Origin: Hortaea werneckii
Taxonomy: Eukaryota; Ascomycota; Dothideomycetes; Mycosphaerellales; Teratosphaeriaceae
Length of the DNA: 64,000 nucleotides
Assembly (NCBI GenBank): GCA_037044905.1
Contig: JBAOKB010000077.1
Coordinates: 867,129-931,128, forward strand
Reading direction: 5' to 3'
Below are positions 22,654-33,799 of this stretch, piece after piece. The number at the start of each line of letters is the position of its first letter. Within the stretch, counting starts at the first letter, position 1. The notes beneath the pieces were generated by a model. The model was not told the DNA's origin. It searched no databases and was given only the letters and a program-made list of their open reading frames with translations. The translations under genes were made by a program, and so were the position numbers.

Positions 22654-24522
22654 TTACCTGACCCGCCCATTCCTCTCATCCTCCTCATCCTCATCATCCC
22701 CAACATCGAAATGATCCTGCTCCATCCTCCCATCGTCCCTCCTCCGCTTATCCCCCAGATCATCCAGCTCCGCCTCATCATATTCCCTCGCCTCCTCTAC
22801 ATCCCTTTCCTCGCGGAACTTGCTCCGGGACGAGTTACCGCCATCGAGCCCAAGTCCGCCCTCGTACGGATCCGCGCCAAAGACTGATCTATACCCTGCT
22901 CGCCGCCGACGCGCGCGGATGATGAAGTAGCCCCAGATCGAGACGGCGATGACCATGAACACCAGCGCCACTTCGCCCGAGCGCCGGTACGCGGACCACT
23001 TCGCGGCCGCGACTTTCTCGTCCTCCGCTTCTTGCGCGAGCGTCGAGTTCTTCGCCACGCTGGTATCCGGTGCCGTCTTCTCGCCGTCGATCCGGCTATC
23101 GGCCGGCTGGCCGCCGATCGAGGCGATGTTGACCCCCATGAAGCGGTCCAGCATATCCCTTGTCCGTCGTGGATAGTCGAATGGGACCATATGGCTACTG
23201 TTGTAGAATTTCACGTAGGTCAGGTTCCGAGAGGCTTGGTACGTTCCCGCGGGCTCGCCTTCGAATGTCCAGTCCCGCTTTGGTGCCCAGTGCCCAGGCT
23301 CTGTCTCCATCCCCTTTGCGCCGTTCCATTCCAGAGAAGAGATCAGGTTTTCCGTGCCGATGTGGTTGCAGATTAGATCTTGGTCGCCTGAGAAGAGGAC
23401 AATGGGAACTGTTTCGAGGATTCGGGGGAGGAGGGTGATGGAGGGCTTGCTGTGCCATGCTTTGAATGCGTTACCGACTTGTCCGTTGCATTCCTCCCAT
23501 CCAGTCTTTTTGTCTGGGTTGATGTGCAGCGCATCTGTTACGTCCTTCCGACGCAGGTAAGGCGTCACATTGGAGAGGTCCGGTGGCCAGTTCATGCCGC
23601 ATGAAGGGTAGGAATCGTCGAGTCGCACGTCGTACATGTTGACGCACTTCCCATCTCTCATGCTCACGCGCAAGATGTCTTGCAGAATGGCCTCGCAGGT
23701 GGGGACGTCGACGTTATCTTTGCCACCTTTGTCAAGGGCGGTGACACAGTCTTTTTGCTGTTCCTGTAATTGTTTATCCTGGTCGCTGTCGACTTTGACT
23801 AGGCCGGCCTCATGCGCAAAAGGGATGTAGCTCAGATATTGATCCGTCCCGCTCAACCATCCATTGCCTATCAGCAACCCCGAAAGATTCCAGTGGTGTT
23901 GTGGATTTTGACTGTTGCGGTCGAGGATGGCATTGGCGATATAAGGGATATGCTGACCTGCGTAGGATTCGCCTGCGATGTAAAGATCGTCGGTTTCATG
24001 CTCGGGGAAGGTAGCGAAGAACTTCTCGAGGAAGGTGATCATCTGCTTTGCCATTTCGTCGAGCTCGTGGAGATAGGAGTTGCTGTCGACGTAGCTGAAT
24101 CCCGTTCCGACCGGGTTATCGACGAAAAGCACATTGGCGAACTCGTCCCAGCTCCCATTGTTATATGTGAGGTTGCCACCTTCGCCCACTCGGTATGGTC
24201 CAATCTCCATCAGTGCACCGTCCATGCTGCTGCAGCCTGGTCCGCCATTGAGCCATAGCACCGTCCTCTGCCGGTTCGCGATATGTCGGCTCTTATACAG
24301 CCAGAAAAAGAGATTACCGTGGTGTTCTGGAGTGATTTCCATATGCCCGGCGAACATCTTGAGCAAGGGTTCCGGCGCGCCAGGCAGGGAGTGCACATAG
24401 TAGTCGGCCGCGGACTTCTGCGCAGAAGCCAGAGGTGTCCATAATACCGTCATGGCAGCGAGCATGGGTAGTAAAGAGGGCCATAATGATGACTGCGAAG
24501 GTGCGCCTCGTTTGAGAGGCAT
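22654..24522 (-). CDS. KEX1: Pheromone-processing serine carboxypeptidase KEX1, 622 aa
   Basis: Single exon. An N-terminal hydrophobic signal sequence (about residues 14-35) is followed by a peptidase S10 domain: substrate-side motif WLNGGPGCSSMDGALMEIGP, nucleophile GESYAG (Ser about 186), catalytic Asp in FSGDQDLICNHIG, and catalytic His in SSHMVPFDYP. A transmembrane helix (VALVFMVIAVSIWGYFIIRA, about 520-540) and an acidic cytoplasmic tail follow. This type-I Golgi layout is diagnostic of Kex1, which trims C-terminal Lys/Arg from Kex2-processed precursors such as alpha-type pheromone and killer toxins. Length matches fungal Kex1. The promoter region is shared divergently with RAD52. Confidence 0.95.
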   Translation of the reverse strand: MPLKRGAPSQSSLWPSLLPMLAAMTVLWTPLASAQKSAADYYVHSLPGAPEPLLKMFAGHMEITPEHHGNLFFWLYKSRHIANRQRTVLWLNGGPGCSSMDGALMEIGPYRVGEGGNLTYNNGSWDEFANVLFVDNPVGTGFSYVDSNSYLHELDEMAKQMITFLEKFFATFPEHETDDLYIAGESYAGQHIPYIANAILDRNSQNPQHHWNLSGLLIGNGWLSGTDQYLSYIPFAHEAGLVKVDSDQDKQLQEQQKDCVTALDKGGKDNVDVPTCEAILQDILRVSMRDGKCVNMYDVRLDDSYPSCGMNWPPDLSNVTPYLRRKDVTDALHINPDKKTGWEECNGQVGNAFKAWHSKPSITLLPRILETVPIVLFSGDQDLICNHIGTENLISSLEWNGAKGMETEPGHWAPKRDWTFEGEPAGTYQASRNLTYVKFYNSSHMVPFDYPRRTRDMLDRFMGVNIASIGGQPADSRIDGEKTAPDTSVAKNSTLAQEAEDEKVAAAKWSAYRRSGEVALVFMVIAVSIWGYFIIRARRRRAGYRSVFGADPYEGGLGLDGGNSSRSKFREERDVEEAREYDEAELDDLGDKRRRDDGRMEQDHFDVGDDEDEEDERNGRVR

Positions 24523-25315
24523 AGTGATGATGAGGTGTAGTATGATTTACTGAAGTCCCAAATGCGCGTTCCTTCCTATTGCCCACTCATCCCTGACTTG
24601 CGCACTTGCGCCTCCCTCCTTCAAGCCTGTTTTCGCCTAGTGGCACTTGGTGGTTCTCCCTCGTCTTGATCCACTCTATTCCCTTGCGATGTAGGCTCTT
24701 GTCGCTGAGTACCGACCGTATGCTGATGTATGCGCAACGCTCTGCCAGCTGTCCGCGGTTGGTCAAGCCGAAGCTCCGGGCTGGGTACCTAGTCTCGTGA
24801 TGCGCGGAGACGTTGGTGACACAGCCTGCCTGATGTTTTTCTATCGGGATTCAGGTCCGTCGTCCTATCGTGTCGGGATTATGTGCCGCTGTCGACGTCG
24901 ATCCTTTCGTGCAATGTAATCCTCCCTGGAGACGGCAGACAACATGAAACCGTCCAGACCGTCCCCGTCGTAAGCTCCCAGCGTCGGAGTTTATTGACGT
25001 TTCGCCGACAAAGCCATACCTTACCTAATGTACCTTGGCTACTATGTATTCTGGCAACCTGCAATCCGACAAAGGTCACGTGATCAGGCAACAGTCACGC
25101 TAACCGGCGGCCGCTGCCGGAGCGCCCTCGTCGCGTCATCCGGCGCGCTTCACTCGAGCACGCAGCCAGACACCATCTCGAGAGCATCAACCTCACTTCC
25201 ATGTCACTTTCCGCCCACAATTCGCCGTCACCACCCGTATAGTCAGCATACCTAGATACTTGGTGTGTCCATATTACCAGGTGCAAGTCAGTAGTAGCTC
25301 AAGCGATGGTTCACA
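24523..25315. promoter_or_regulatory. Divergent promoter interval KEX1 (-) / RAD52 (+)
   Basis: 793 bp between two divergent starts. No MluI cell-cycle box (ACGCGT) was noticed by eye. Nothing coding recognised. Confidence 0.4.
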
Positions 25316-27281
25316 ATGCCTCTGTAAGTAGTCAACATTCTACCGCATCGATACCACACGCGACTTACGGCCCACCAGACCAGGTGACCAACACCGCGAC
25401 ACACCCGCAACGACCAATCCATTCCTCCCCGCAAATCCCGCGCCAAACTCCTACACCGCCCGTGAGATCGCCACTCTCCAGTCTCGTCTCGACAAGCAGC
25501 TCGGTCCCGAATACATCTCCACCCGCCCCGGCGCAGGCGGCGGCAAAGTTCACTATCTAGCTGCCGAGAAAGTCATCAATCTTGCGAACGAGGTATTCGG
25601 CTTTAACGGCTGGAGCTCTGCCATTCAAAATGTCCAGATCGACTTCGTAGACGAGAACCCGACCAATGGGAAGATCACTCTCGGCTTAAGCACCATCGTG
25701 CGCGTCACCGTTCGAGATGGCACCTTCCATGAGGATATAGGGTACGGACACATTGAAAATTGCAAGGGCAAGGCAGCGGCGTTTGAGAAAGCAAAGAAAG
25801 AGGCTGCGACGGACGCGTTGAAAAGGGCGTTGCGAAACTTCGGAAATGTATTGGGTAACTGTCTCTATGACAAGGATTACCTGCAGAAGGTGACCAAACT
25901 AAAGGTCGCACCAAGCAAATGGGACGCCGAAAACTTGCACAGACATCCGGACTATGCGCCGGTCAAGAAAGAGAGTATCGCCGAGGCTGACGCGCAGAAA
26001 GAAAAGAATGCAGCTGCAGCGAGACGGCAGAGTAGTATGCAGTCAGCCGCATCCTTTGGGTCGGCGGAGCTTGAAGAGGACTTTGGAGGTGCGATGCTGA
26101 ATGAAGACGATTTCACTCATCCTGATGAGGTGCAACTAGACGACACAAGCATGATGAGTGCCATTGAGTCACCAGCTGTGCAGAAAGCAATCAACGGGCC
26201 GCAGCCACAGCAAAGTGGAGCACAGAGAAATGGTGGAGTACAGAGAATGCACTCGATGCCACACCTGCGTCCACCAAATGTGCAATCACCAGCGCCAGTA
26301 ACAAGTGTGCAAGCGCCGCAAAAGCCGCAGCCAGTGCAGAGACCGCAGAATAACGCAATGCAGGCGCAAGCTGGAAGAATGCCTCCCCCTCATGTGCAGA
26401 ATGGTAACTCCAGAGTACCGCAGCAGAATGCACCACAAAATCATATGCAGCAACAACGACCTTTGCCAGCACAAAATGGCGGTCCGCAGCCTCCCCAACA
26501 ACGCTCAAATAACCCTACCCATCAGCCACATCAACAAAAACCGAATGCGAACCAAGCCGCATCCGATGCCAGTCGCTCAAATCCCTCTTCCGCCACAACA
26601 GTAGCCGATACCGCTTCCAGCAATTCCAACACGAATGGACAGAACCAGCCGCCCGGCGTTCAGAACCCAGACGGCCAACTCTTAGATGAGCAAGGCCTCC
26701 CTTTACCTTGTCCGCCTCCACTGGATGCTCCGAAGGGCTTCGTCACGGGCCGTAGCGTGGACCTCCTGAAAGAACCGCCAGCGAGCAGACCGGATGCGGA
26801 CAGCATGCGTTTCAACCCGCACGCTGACTCGCCTTCTATTCGTAGAACGTCGGGGATCAATCCCGGCAGGTCTGCTCCGATCAGGCGGAGTGAGGTAGGC
26901 GGCGGTGGCGGCGGCGCTATGACAGGAGGAGGCGGAGGTGGTGGTGGCGGCCAGGCCGCTAATGGACCAACGACGCCCATGAGGACCAATTTTGTCAATC
27001 CTTCCGCGGATGCGAATAGACGGATCGGTGCGCCGGGTGGAGGCCAGTCGATGCAGAATCGTAATCAGTATCGACCACCGACTAGTGTTGGAGTCAAGAG
27101 ACCCGCGTTGGCTGATGTGAGTAATACCGTGGGGGGTAATATTCCTCAGATCGATGGTGCGTCAGATGCGAAGAAGCCCAAGGTCGATAGCCCGACGGTC
27201 TCTGCAGACGGTGGTGGTGAGGACGGTGGACAGCAGGTGCAGGGTGGTGATGCCAACGGCGGTGTAGCCGCTGCGACATGA
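25316..27281 (+). CDS. RAD52: DNA repair and recombination protein RAD52, 636 aa
   Basis: Exon 1 is only 8 nt of coding (25316-25323); intron 25324-25378; exon 2 25379-27281. The joint makes MPLPGDQHRD, the usual start of filamentous-fungal Rad52, and is the only combination found that reaches the conserved frame without a stop. The Rad52 N-terminal domain is unmistakable: EIATLQSRLDKQLGPEYIST, GGGKVHYLAAEKVINLANEV, FGFNGWSS, EDIGYGHIENCKGKAAAFEK and KEAATDALKRALRNFGNVLG. The C-terminal 450 residues are Gln/Asn/Pro-rich, with a Gly-rich run near 410, as in other fungal Rad52 tails that bind Rad51 and RPA. The protein anneals ssDNA and loads Rad51 in the nucleus. Confidence 0.95.
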
Positions 27282-27488
27282 ATGGACTTGCCGGAAAAGA
27301 TGGTTTCAGCTGAGGGTACTTTTTTGCTAGCTTGCTTGAGGGGCCTCCAGAGCGTGGTGTTCCTGGCGTTGGTAGTATGCGATGTAGCTGCTTTTTACAA
27401 ATCCAGCCAAAACAGTCAAGACCTGGTTTTTTTCCCAGAACGAAATCGACCATCTTCTTCTCTTCAACTTTTTTTTTTCTCTCTGGTT

Positions 27489-28172
27489 TCAATTCGACGC
27501 CTTCTTGACCTGCGGCAATCCAACAAAATCTTCCATCTCGCCACTCCGCTTCGGTGGTTTCGCCCCTCTGCTCCCACTTGCCGGCCGCACAGCATGTGTC
27601 ATATCGACTTCGACTCCCTCGTCGGGACTAGACGGCATCTCCTTTGCCGCAGTAGCAGACTGGCCACCTGCTCTGCCGGGCGAAGAAACGCCTCCGCCGT
27701 CAACAAATGGAGTAGAGGAAGGAGATGACGATTCGCCCACAATCTTCGAAATCAAAGTCGTCTTCGCCTTCGCCCCCGCGAGCCGCTCGTCAAACTCATT
27801 CACCGCTTCCTCTTCGTTCTTCGTCTCCAGGCTTTCGGGCTCCGTCAGTTCGACTAATCTCTCCACATGCTTCCGAAGTCTCTCGCTCCCCTTCAACGGC
27901 TTAATACTGGCCGTCCCATTTTGGCTCTGTTGGTCTTGATTTTGCTGATCGCTTGGTACTTGTAACCGAGTCTGCCATATATGGGCTTTCCCGCCCAGTC
28001 GACCCATTTCAAGGGCTTTCTCATACCCCTTTTCTAGTCCGAAGATCCGGCCTTCGATTCGACCTGCTCGTGTCCCGTCTGAGACGCCGAGGCTGTAGCC
28101 TTCGGTGAAGTACTCGTCTTCGAGGTTGAGCAGGGAGTCGAAGGGGTCTGATTGGGTGTCTGCCATTTTCAA
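27489..28172 (-). CDS. LTO1: Lto1/ORAOV1-like protein (Yae1/Lto1 N-terminal repeat), 227 aa
   Basis: The frame opens MKMADTQSDPFDSLLNLEDE; the second Met (28166) may be the real start. Residues 20-60 carry a run of glycines four residues apart (EGYSLGVSDGTRAGRIEGRI, then GLEKGYEKALEMGRLGGK), the deca-GX3 motif of Yae1/Lto1 proteins. In yeast, Lto1 with Yae1 recruits the ABC protein Rli1 to the cytosolic iron-sulphur targeting complex. The remainder is a charged helix then a Ser/Pro-rich tail, longer than yeast Lto1. It is convergent with RAD52 (207 bp apart) and divergent to the Met-tRNA synthetase gene. Confidence 0.8.
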   Translation of the reverse strand: MKMADTQSDPFDSLLNLEDEYFTEGYSLGVSDGTRAGRIEGRIFGLEKGYEKALEMGRLGGKAHIWQTRLQVPSDQQNQDQQSQNGTASIKPLKGSERLRKHVERLVELTEPESLETKNEEEAVNEFDERLAGAKAKTTLISKIVGESSSPSSTPFVDGGGVSSPGRAGGQSATAAKEMPSSPDEGVEVDMTHAVRPASGSRGAKPPKRSGEMEDFVGLPQVKKASN

Positions 28173-28640
28173 TAATATATTGACCAGTGCATTTACTTGG
28201 ACTGTTTCCCTCTTCGCCTCTAGACTAAAACAGCTGGAAATCTTCGAGGCAGAAGATCTTAATTCTCCTTGAAAGAATACTGATGTGATGTGACTGATTT
28301 GATAGAGACGCTTATCGATAAGGAATGGTTAGCGGAACTGGATCCGAGGACCCTTGTTCACGCAGCCCTTCCCACCTCTGCCCCGCGCCGTTTCTGGATC
28401 TTCTTTGCGATGACTGTGTGGTGACTTTTTTTGCTAAAAGACAAATAAATCAAGAATATTGTTTGAGATCCATTCTACCTGATCGGCAGAACATTCGAGC
28501 AAACAGACGGAGACTGGTCACCTCATTGCGTTTATTTAGCGAGGTTGGCGTCAAGTGCGACCCGAGTACTCAATCAAATCCCACTGCCACATCAATAGGC
28601 CACGCCGGCTGCTCGCGAAACCCGACATACGGCAGCGAAT
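28173..28640. promoter_or_regulatory. Divergent promoter interval LTO1 (-) / MetRS (+)
   Basis: 468 bp between two divergent starts; AT-rich patch near 28425-28460. No further element claimed. Confidence 0.4.
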
Positions 28641-30587
28641 ATGGCGAGCAACGGCACCGCCAAAGAGGTGATTCTGCCGCAGGATGGCAAGAAGAACACC
28701 CTCATCACCTCCGCTCTGCCTTACGTCAACAACGTCCCACACTTGGGCAACATCATTGGCTCCGTCCTGTCGGCCGACGTGTTCGCCCGCTACTGCAAAG
28801 CCCGCAGCCACCAGACGCTTTTCATCTGCGGTACAGACGAATACGGAACCGCGACAGAGACCAAGGCGATCGAAGAGAAGGTCACGCCGGAACAGCTGTG
28901 CGACAAGTACAATCGCATCCACAAGGAAGTCTACGACTGGTTCGAGATTGAATTCGACCAGTTCGGCCGCACTCCGACTCAAGAGCAGACGGACATTGCC
29001 CAAGATATCTTCCTGAAGCTCCATAAGAATGGCTATCTCGAAGAGCGCACCACCACGCAACCTTACTGCGAGCAGCACAAGGGTTTCTTGGCCGACCGTT
29101 TCGTAGAAGGCGAGTGCCCGCTGTGTGGTTATGCTGATGCACGAGGAGACCAGTGTGACAAGTGCGGACATCTGCTCGACCCACTGGATCTCAAGAACCC
29201 CCGGTGTAAGCTGGACGGTGCCACCCCAGAGGCGAGAGAGACCAAGCATGTGTTCCTCCTGTTGGACAAGCTGCAGGAGCAGGTGGGCAACTGGAACAAG
29301 AACTCGCATGAGACTGGCTACTGGAGCGAGAACGGCATTAACATCACGAACGCGTGGTTGAAGGAAGGTCTGAAGCCGAGAGGTATCACGAGAGATTTGA
29401 AGTGGGGTACGGCTGTCCCGTTGCCAGGCTACGACGACAAGGTGCTGTACGTCTGGTTCGACGCCTGCATAGGCTATGTCTCAATCACCGCACGATACAC
29501 CAAGGACTGGGAGAAGTGGTGGCGAAACCCGGACAACGTCAGCTTGTACCAGTTCATGGGCAAGGACAATGTGCCCTTCCACACTGTCGTCTTTCCTTCG
29601 TCACAGCTGGGCACCGGTGACAAGTGGACCATGCTGAACACGCTTTCAACGACCGAGTACCTCAACTACGAAGGCGGCAAGTTCTCCAAGTCCCGTGGCA
29701 TTGGCGTCTTCGGCTCCAGCGCCAAGGAGACCGGCGTCGCTCCAGATGTGTGGCGATACTTCCTTCTCATGCGCCGTCCGGAGACGAGCGACACCGAGTT
29801 CCAGTGGGACGGATTCATCGCGGCCAACAACAATGAGCTCGTTGCCAACTTCGGTAACTTTGTCAACCGGGTCCTCAAATACGTCAACAGCGCCAACTAC
29901 GATTCCGTCGTCCCGTCGCCTCCCAAGGCTGGAGAGGTCCGCGAAGAAGTCCAGCAGGGCCTCGAGCAACACGTCAAGGAGGCCAATGAAATCCTGAAGC
30001 GCTACAGAGAGGAGATGGACGCGGTGCACCTCAAAGCCGGTCTTGTCTGCGCACGTGAGCTGTCTTCCCTCGGCAACAAGCTGCTCCAGGACAACCGTCT
30101 GGACAACGCCCTGTTCCAGAACGAACGTCCCCGCTGCGACGCCGTGGTTTACGCCGCCGTCAACCACATCCACCTCCTCGCCTCCGTCATCGCCCCTTAC
30201 CTCCCCGCCACAACCCGCGCCATCCTTGACCAGCTCCAGGCTGAACTCCTGATCATCCCCGACGAGTGGTCCGCCTCGTCCATCCAGCCTGGCCACAAGA
30301 TCGGCAAGGCCGCCCATCTGTTCAAGACGATCAAGCCGGAGAAGGAGAAGGAATGGCGCGAGCTTTTCGGTGGCGACGAGCTCAAGAAGCAGAAGGAGGC
30401 TGACGCTGCTAAGAAGGCCGCCAGGAAGGCTGATAAGGATCGGAAGAAGGCCAAGAAGGCCGCCGAGAAGGGCGCGGCTGGTGTCGAGGACGCGGAGAAG
30501 GATGGTGTCCAGACGGAACCCAAGGCCGGCGATGCCCTGGAGGAGGTCACCGAGGGGACGAAGCAGGTTTCTTTGCAGACTTCTTAG
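28641..30587 (+). CDS. MES1: Cytosolic methionyl-tRNA synthetase, 648 aa
   Basis: Single exon, class I synthetase. TSALPYVNNVPHLGNIIGSV holds the HIGH-equivalent HLGN (residues 34-37), and the KMSKS-equivalent is KFSKSRG (about 350). A zinc-binding connective segment CPLCGYADARGDQCDKCG lies at about 160-177. FDACIGY and the DNVPFHTVVFP active-site strand are present. The C-terminal anticodon-binding helices follow, then a Lys/Glu-rich tail. There is no N-terminal GST-like appendage as in S. cerevisiae Mes1 and no mitochondrial presequence, so it charges cytosolic initiator and elongator tRNA-Met. Confidence 0.95.
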   Translation: MASNGTAKEVILPQDGKKNTLITSALPYVNNVPHLGNIIGSVLSADVFARYCKARSHQTLFICGTDEYGTATETKAIEEKVTPEQLCDKYNRIHKEVYDWFEIEFDQFGRTPTQEQTDIAQDIFLKLHKNGYLEERTTTQPYCEQHKGFLADRFVEGECPLCGYADARGDQCDKCGHLLDPLDLKNPRCKLDGATPEARETKHVFLLLDKLQEQVGNWNKNSHETGYWSENGINITNAWLKEGLKPRGITRDLKWGTAVPLPGYDDKVLYVWFDACIGYVSITARYTKDWEKWWRNPDNVSLYQFMGKDNVPFHTVVFPSSQLGTGDKWTMLNTLSTTEYLNYEGGKFSKSRGIGVFGSSAKETGVAPDVWRYFLLMRRPETSDTEFQWDGFIAANNNELVANFGNFVNRVLKYVNSANYDSVVPSPPKAGEVREEVQQGLEQHVKEANEILKRYREEMDAVHLKAGLVCARELSSLGNKLLQDNRLDNALFQNERPRCDAVVYAAVNHIHLLASVIAPYLPATTRAILDQLQAELLIIPDEWSASSIQPGHKIGKAAHLFKTIKPEKEKEWRELFGGDELKKQKEADAAKKAARKADKDRKKAKKAAEKGAAGVEDAEKDGVQTEPKAGDALEEVTEGTKQVSLQTS

Positions 30588-31567
30588 AGGGAGGATCGGG
30601 TGGAAGGCATCGCGCCGATTCGGAGCTTTCGGTCTGTGGTAGTGGGAGGGAGACGGTGATTCAACAAGTCGGGGCTAAGGCTCCCTAGTACGGGACTGCG
30701 CTTAGCTATCTGGGATGTTGCTGCTCGGTCGTGGAGGAAGGGTTGTATGAGATGGATATTGTGCGGATCGACGACAGGAAGACGAATTCTTTCCCCAACT
30801 TTCGATGGCGGCCGTGGCGTCGGTGGTGGGGTTGGTGGTGCGGACTCCTGTATCCGGGCGCTGTCTATGGCGGTACGGGGAAGATCAGAGTCAGGTTATC
30901 CGTATGAGTGAGGTTACGAAGTCCTATGACTTGAATGAAGAGGAGTTGAAGCAGGAGCCGGTTTGTTCGGGTGCGCTGCAGTGATGAGCTGTAGCGTTTT
31001 GGGACAGTGGATTCAACATTTTGCATGGGGATGTGAGGCTTGAAAGAGTGCATGATACAATGGGACCATGGCTATGAGGCTTAGCGCGGCGTTATCTGCG
31101 GATGTGGTCTGAAGAGAGGGGATGGAAGAGGCTTAGAGATCAATAGCGCGTATTTTTGCTCTGGTTCACTATCTACCGTCGTCCATGTGCTGAGGGCTGT
31201 GTGATTGCACTTAACGTGCGGAGCTAATTCTCCGTCGTCGATATGTCGCAGTACACAGTGCTCTAGCAGTATACTGTCTGAGCTTCACCTCACAGCCCCG
31301 TTCCTAAAGCCGTTTGTTCCACCTTTTCCGCTATGATTTCGGACTAAGCTTATGCCGCCCAATCGGCTTGGCAATCCTACAGTGGATGAGGAAGGCTGTG
31401 TTGTGTGTACTAGCATCACATCGATTTGGCATTCGACACGGAGACGCTCTTGTTTTAACACATAAAGTCTCGATCTCTCGCACTCTAATCAGTGATTCTG
31501 GATCATAGCTATTGGCCTTGCAGTGCTTAGGATACTGTGCATCGATACTTCGCCAATTACATCGACA
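30588..31567. other. Intergenic, no supported gene
   Basis: 980 bp between two + strand genes. No frame, repeat or RNA recognised. Confidence 0.5.
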
Positions 31568-32147
31568 ATGAAATTCACTTCTTGCTGCGCTGGCCTGCTC
31601 GCTAGCATTGGAGTTGCATCCGCTGAGATCTATATGGACCGTCTGCCAGGTGGTGTTGTTAATCCTGTTGAGAGGGGTGTCACCTACCACATCAACTATG
31701 AGACTACCCGTTTCTACGTAGGTCCTCCCAGTCCAACTTATTGCATGCTTCTCAATCGTCCCCAACACGATGGACAAGTGTTAACAGAGTGTTTGTTGTA
31801 CGGCTTTAGAAGCTTGAACTTCTACTCGTGAGGGAGACCGAGGACGGCTGGGCCAAGGTCGATGACCTTTTCAAAAAGAGGGTGATGCCTGCTGGCAAAG
31901 GCGGTTACGATTTTATCGTTCCGGAAACCTTGGCGACGGAGTGAGTCCAAAGAAGTGTCCTAGAACATACATATGGGCTCGTTACTGACGATCGAATAGC
32001 TTTAAATACGCACTCTGGCTCAATGGCGAGGATTGGCCGCTTGGTGGAGGTGGATACGCCAACCTCACCGAGTACTTCGGCGTTACCGACGCTGCTGAGG
32101 CCGAGAAGACGGTAGACGCAAACAATGCGAAGTCTGAGCTCGTCTAA
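31568..32147 (+). CDS. Small secreted protein, Kre9/Knh1-like N-terminal domain, 142 aa
   Basis: Three exons: 31568-31717, 31810-31940, 32000-32147. Donors GTAGGT and GTGAGT; acceptors TTTAG and AATAG; a TTAAC branch point lies in intron 1. The N-terminus MKFTSCCAGLLASIGVASAE is a clear signal peptide. The mature part resembles the beta-sandwich domain of Kre9/Knh1-type cell-wall proteins (NPVERGVTYHINYETTRFY, then LELLLVRETEDGW, YDFIVPETL, FKYALWLNGE). There is no Ser/Thr-rich linker or GPI signal, so it is probably freely secreted. Cell-wall or effector-like roles are inference. Intron 1 skips an early CAG because that acceptor sits directly on the branch point. Confidence 0.7.
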
Positions 32148-32244
32148 GGGAAAGTGAGCTTCCGCCGCAATACTTTGAAAACGGACAGTCTGAAGCCTGC
32201 AACATGGGTGATCCCGTTTGTTATAGAGAGACCTGTATAAGAAG

Positions 32245-33341
32245 CTACATATTGAGTAGCCACTTCACTCCTTTGAGCGTATCTTGCACAAATTCTTTGC
32301 TGCGTGGCAGTTCTGGCCAATTCGTCCAAAACATGTGCCCGTAGCCTGGGGAGGTGTTAGTAAGGTGGACATGCAGGTGAAGATTGTGTTAGCTTTGATC
32401 TTACCATTGTACACATCAATCTTGGTAGCAACACCATTCTCCTCGCGGAGAACCCTCTCGTATAGTAGGCCTTCGTCCCGCAACGGGTCCAGCCCGGCGA
32501 CTTGGAAATAGGCAGGCGCAAGACCTTTGAGGTTCGGATGCAGCAATGGGCTGAAGAGTGGTGACTTCGTGTCTGGCTTTAAGCTGTCCATCAAGACGTC
32601 GCCGCCTTCCGGTGAGAAGCGTAGCACAGGATCTACATAATTGTTGAAGCGGGAAGTGTACTCGGCTTTCCATTTCTCAGGTACGGCATCAACCCATAGT
32701 GTAGCAGGCACGCACAAATACTGCCCTGTGATCGGAGGCGACAGGCTGTTGTCTCGAGACAACTGCGCCATAACAGCACTCAGGTTGCCACCAGCGGATG
32801 CACCCCCGACTAGAAAGCCGAGCTTGGGGTCACACGGCAGTAGATCAGATCCTGGTGATGCTGTCGCTGCACACCACTGCAGCACGTCCCAGCAGTCGTT
32901 GACGCCAGCTGGGTACGGATGCTCTGGTGCTAGACGGTAATCCACATTGACACAGACAGCTCCAAGGTCGCGGGCGAACATGCGGCAATCGAGATCCTCG
33001 TCGGTAAGGTCGCCCATGCACCACCCGCCCTCATGGATCATGACTATGAGCGGGCTGCCTTTGGCAGGCTTCACGGCCGGAGTATAGATCTTCACGAGCC
33101 GCGTAGACCCGTCACGAACAGCGACATGGTGCTCAGACTCGATGACTTCGGGGACTGGTCCTGGAATCGGGTAGAGGTGGCGTAGCTTGGCGAGGTGAGC
33201 ACCTCGACGGTTGCGCATGTCCACACTCGATGGGTTGGCATCTCCACCGGAAAGGTCAGGAAAAGGCCATTCCTTGATCGCCTTCTTATGATCAGCCACA
33301 TTGCGTTGCGATGGTGTAGTGTTGTTGGAGCCGTACAGCAA
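32245..33341 (-). CDS. Alpha/beta hydrolase, hormone-sensitive-lipase type, 345 aa
   Basis: Two exons: 33341-32405 and 32345-32245; intron donor GTAAGA, branch ACTAAC, acceptor CCCAG. Oxyanion motif IHEGGWCMG (HxGG form of HGGG), then the strand VCVNVDYRLAPEHPYPA, nucleophile GGASAGGN, catalytic Asp in AGLDPLRDEG, and catalytic His in YNGYGHMFW. The His is encoded only after splicing. This is the HSL/family IV esterase layout; fungal relatives act on short acyl or aryl esters and often sit in secondary-metabolite clusters. No signal peptide, so intracellular. The second residue of the HGGG motif is Glu rather than Gly, common in this subgroup. Substrate unknown. Confidence 0.88.
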
Positions 33342-33799
33342 GCAGCTCTGGGGCGGGCGTGCCCATTTGCGCCCGCTCTGCCATCGATCGTGCCATGTTT
33401 ACCGGGAGCCTCGTGTTTTGATTCAGATACTAGATCAATTGGGAGAGTGGCAGTGGCAATGCAGAGGCACAGGTCTCAATGGAGGATGGTCATGCAGGAA
33501 CATGACGATGGCAGGCTCGAGGTCATCGCACAGCGTTGTCCGCACTGCAGACCCACTCTTCTGAATCCGCTGAGCAAATGTTACAATCTGATGCCAACCT
33601 ACTTAGGTGGCACAGAACGTTTTCAGTATGGACTGGAACGACTTTCTCGAACGTTACATGATCAAGAGTTGCAGGCCTTGATGTGATTATAATACACTAT
33701 CTCACCGGCCACTTCCATCAACATACACAATTACCATTGCAAGTCGTCTGACTCATTACTGCCCATTACAAATGCGTTCCTAGCAATCTAAACATCGCC
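33342..33799. other. Intergenic, no supported gene
   Basis: 458 bp between the hydrolase promoter side and the 3' end of the SAT4-like gene. Nothing recognised. Confidence 0.5.
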
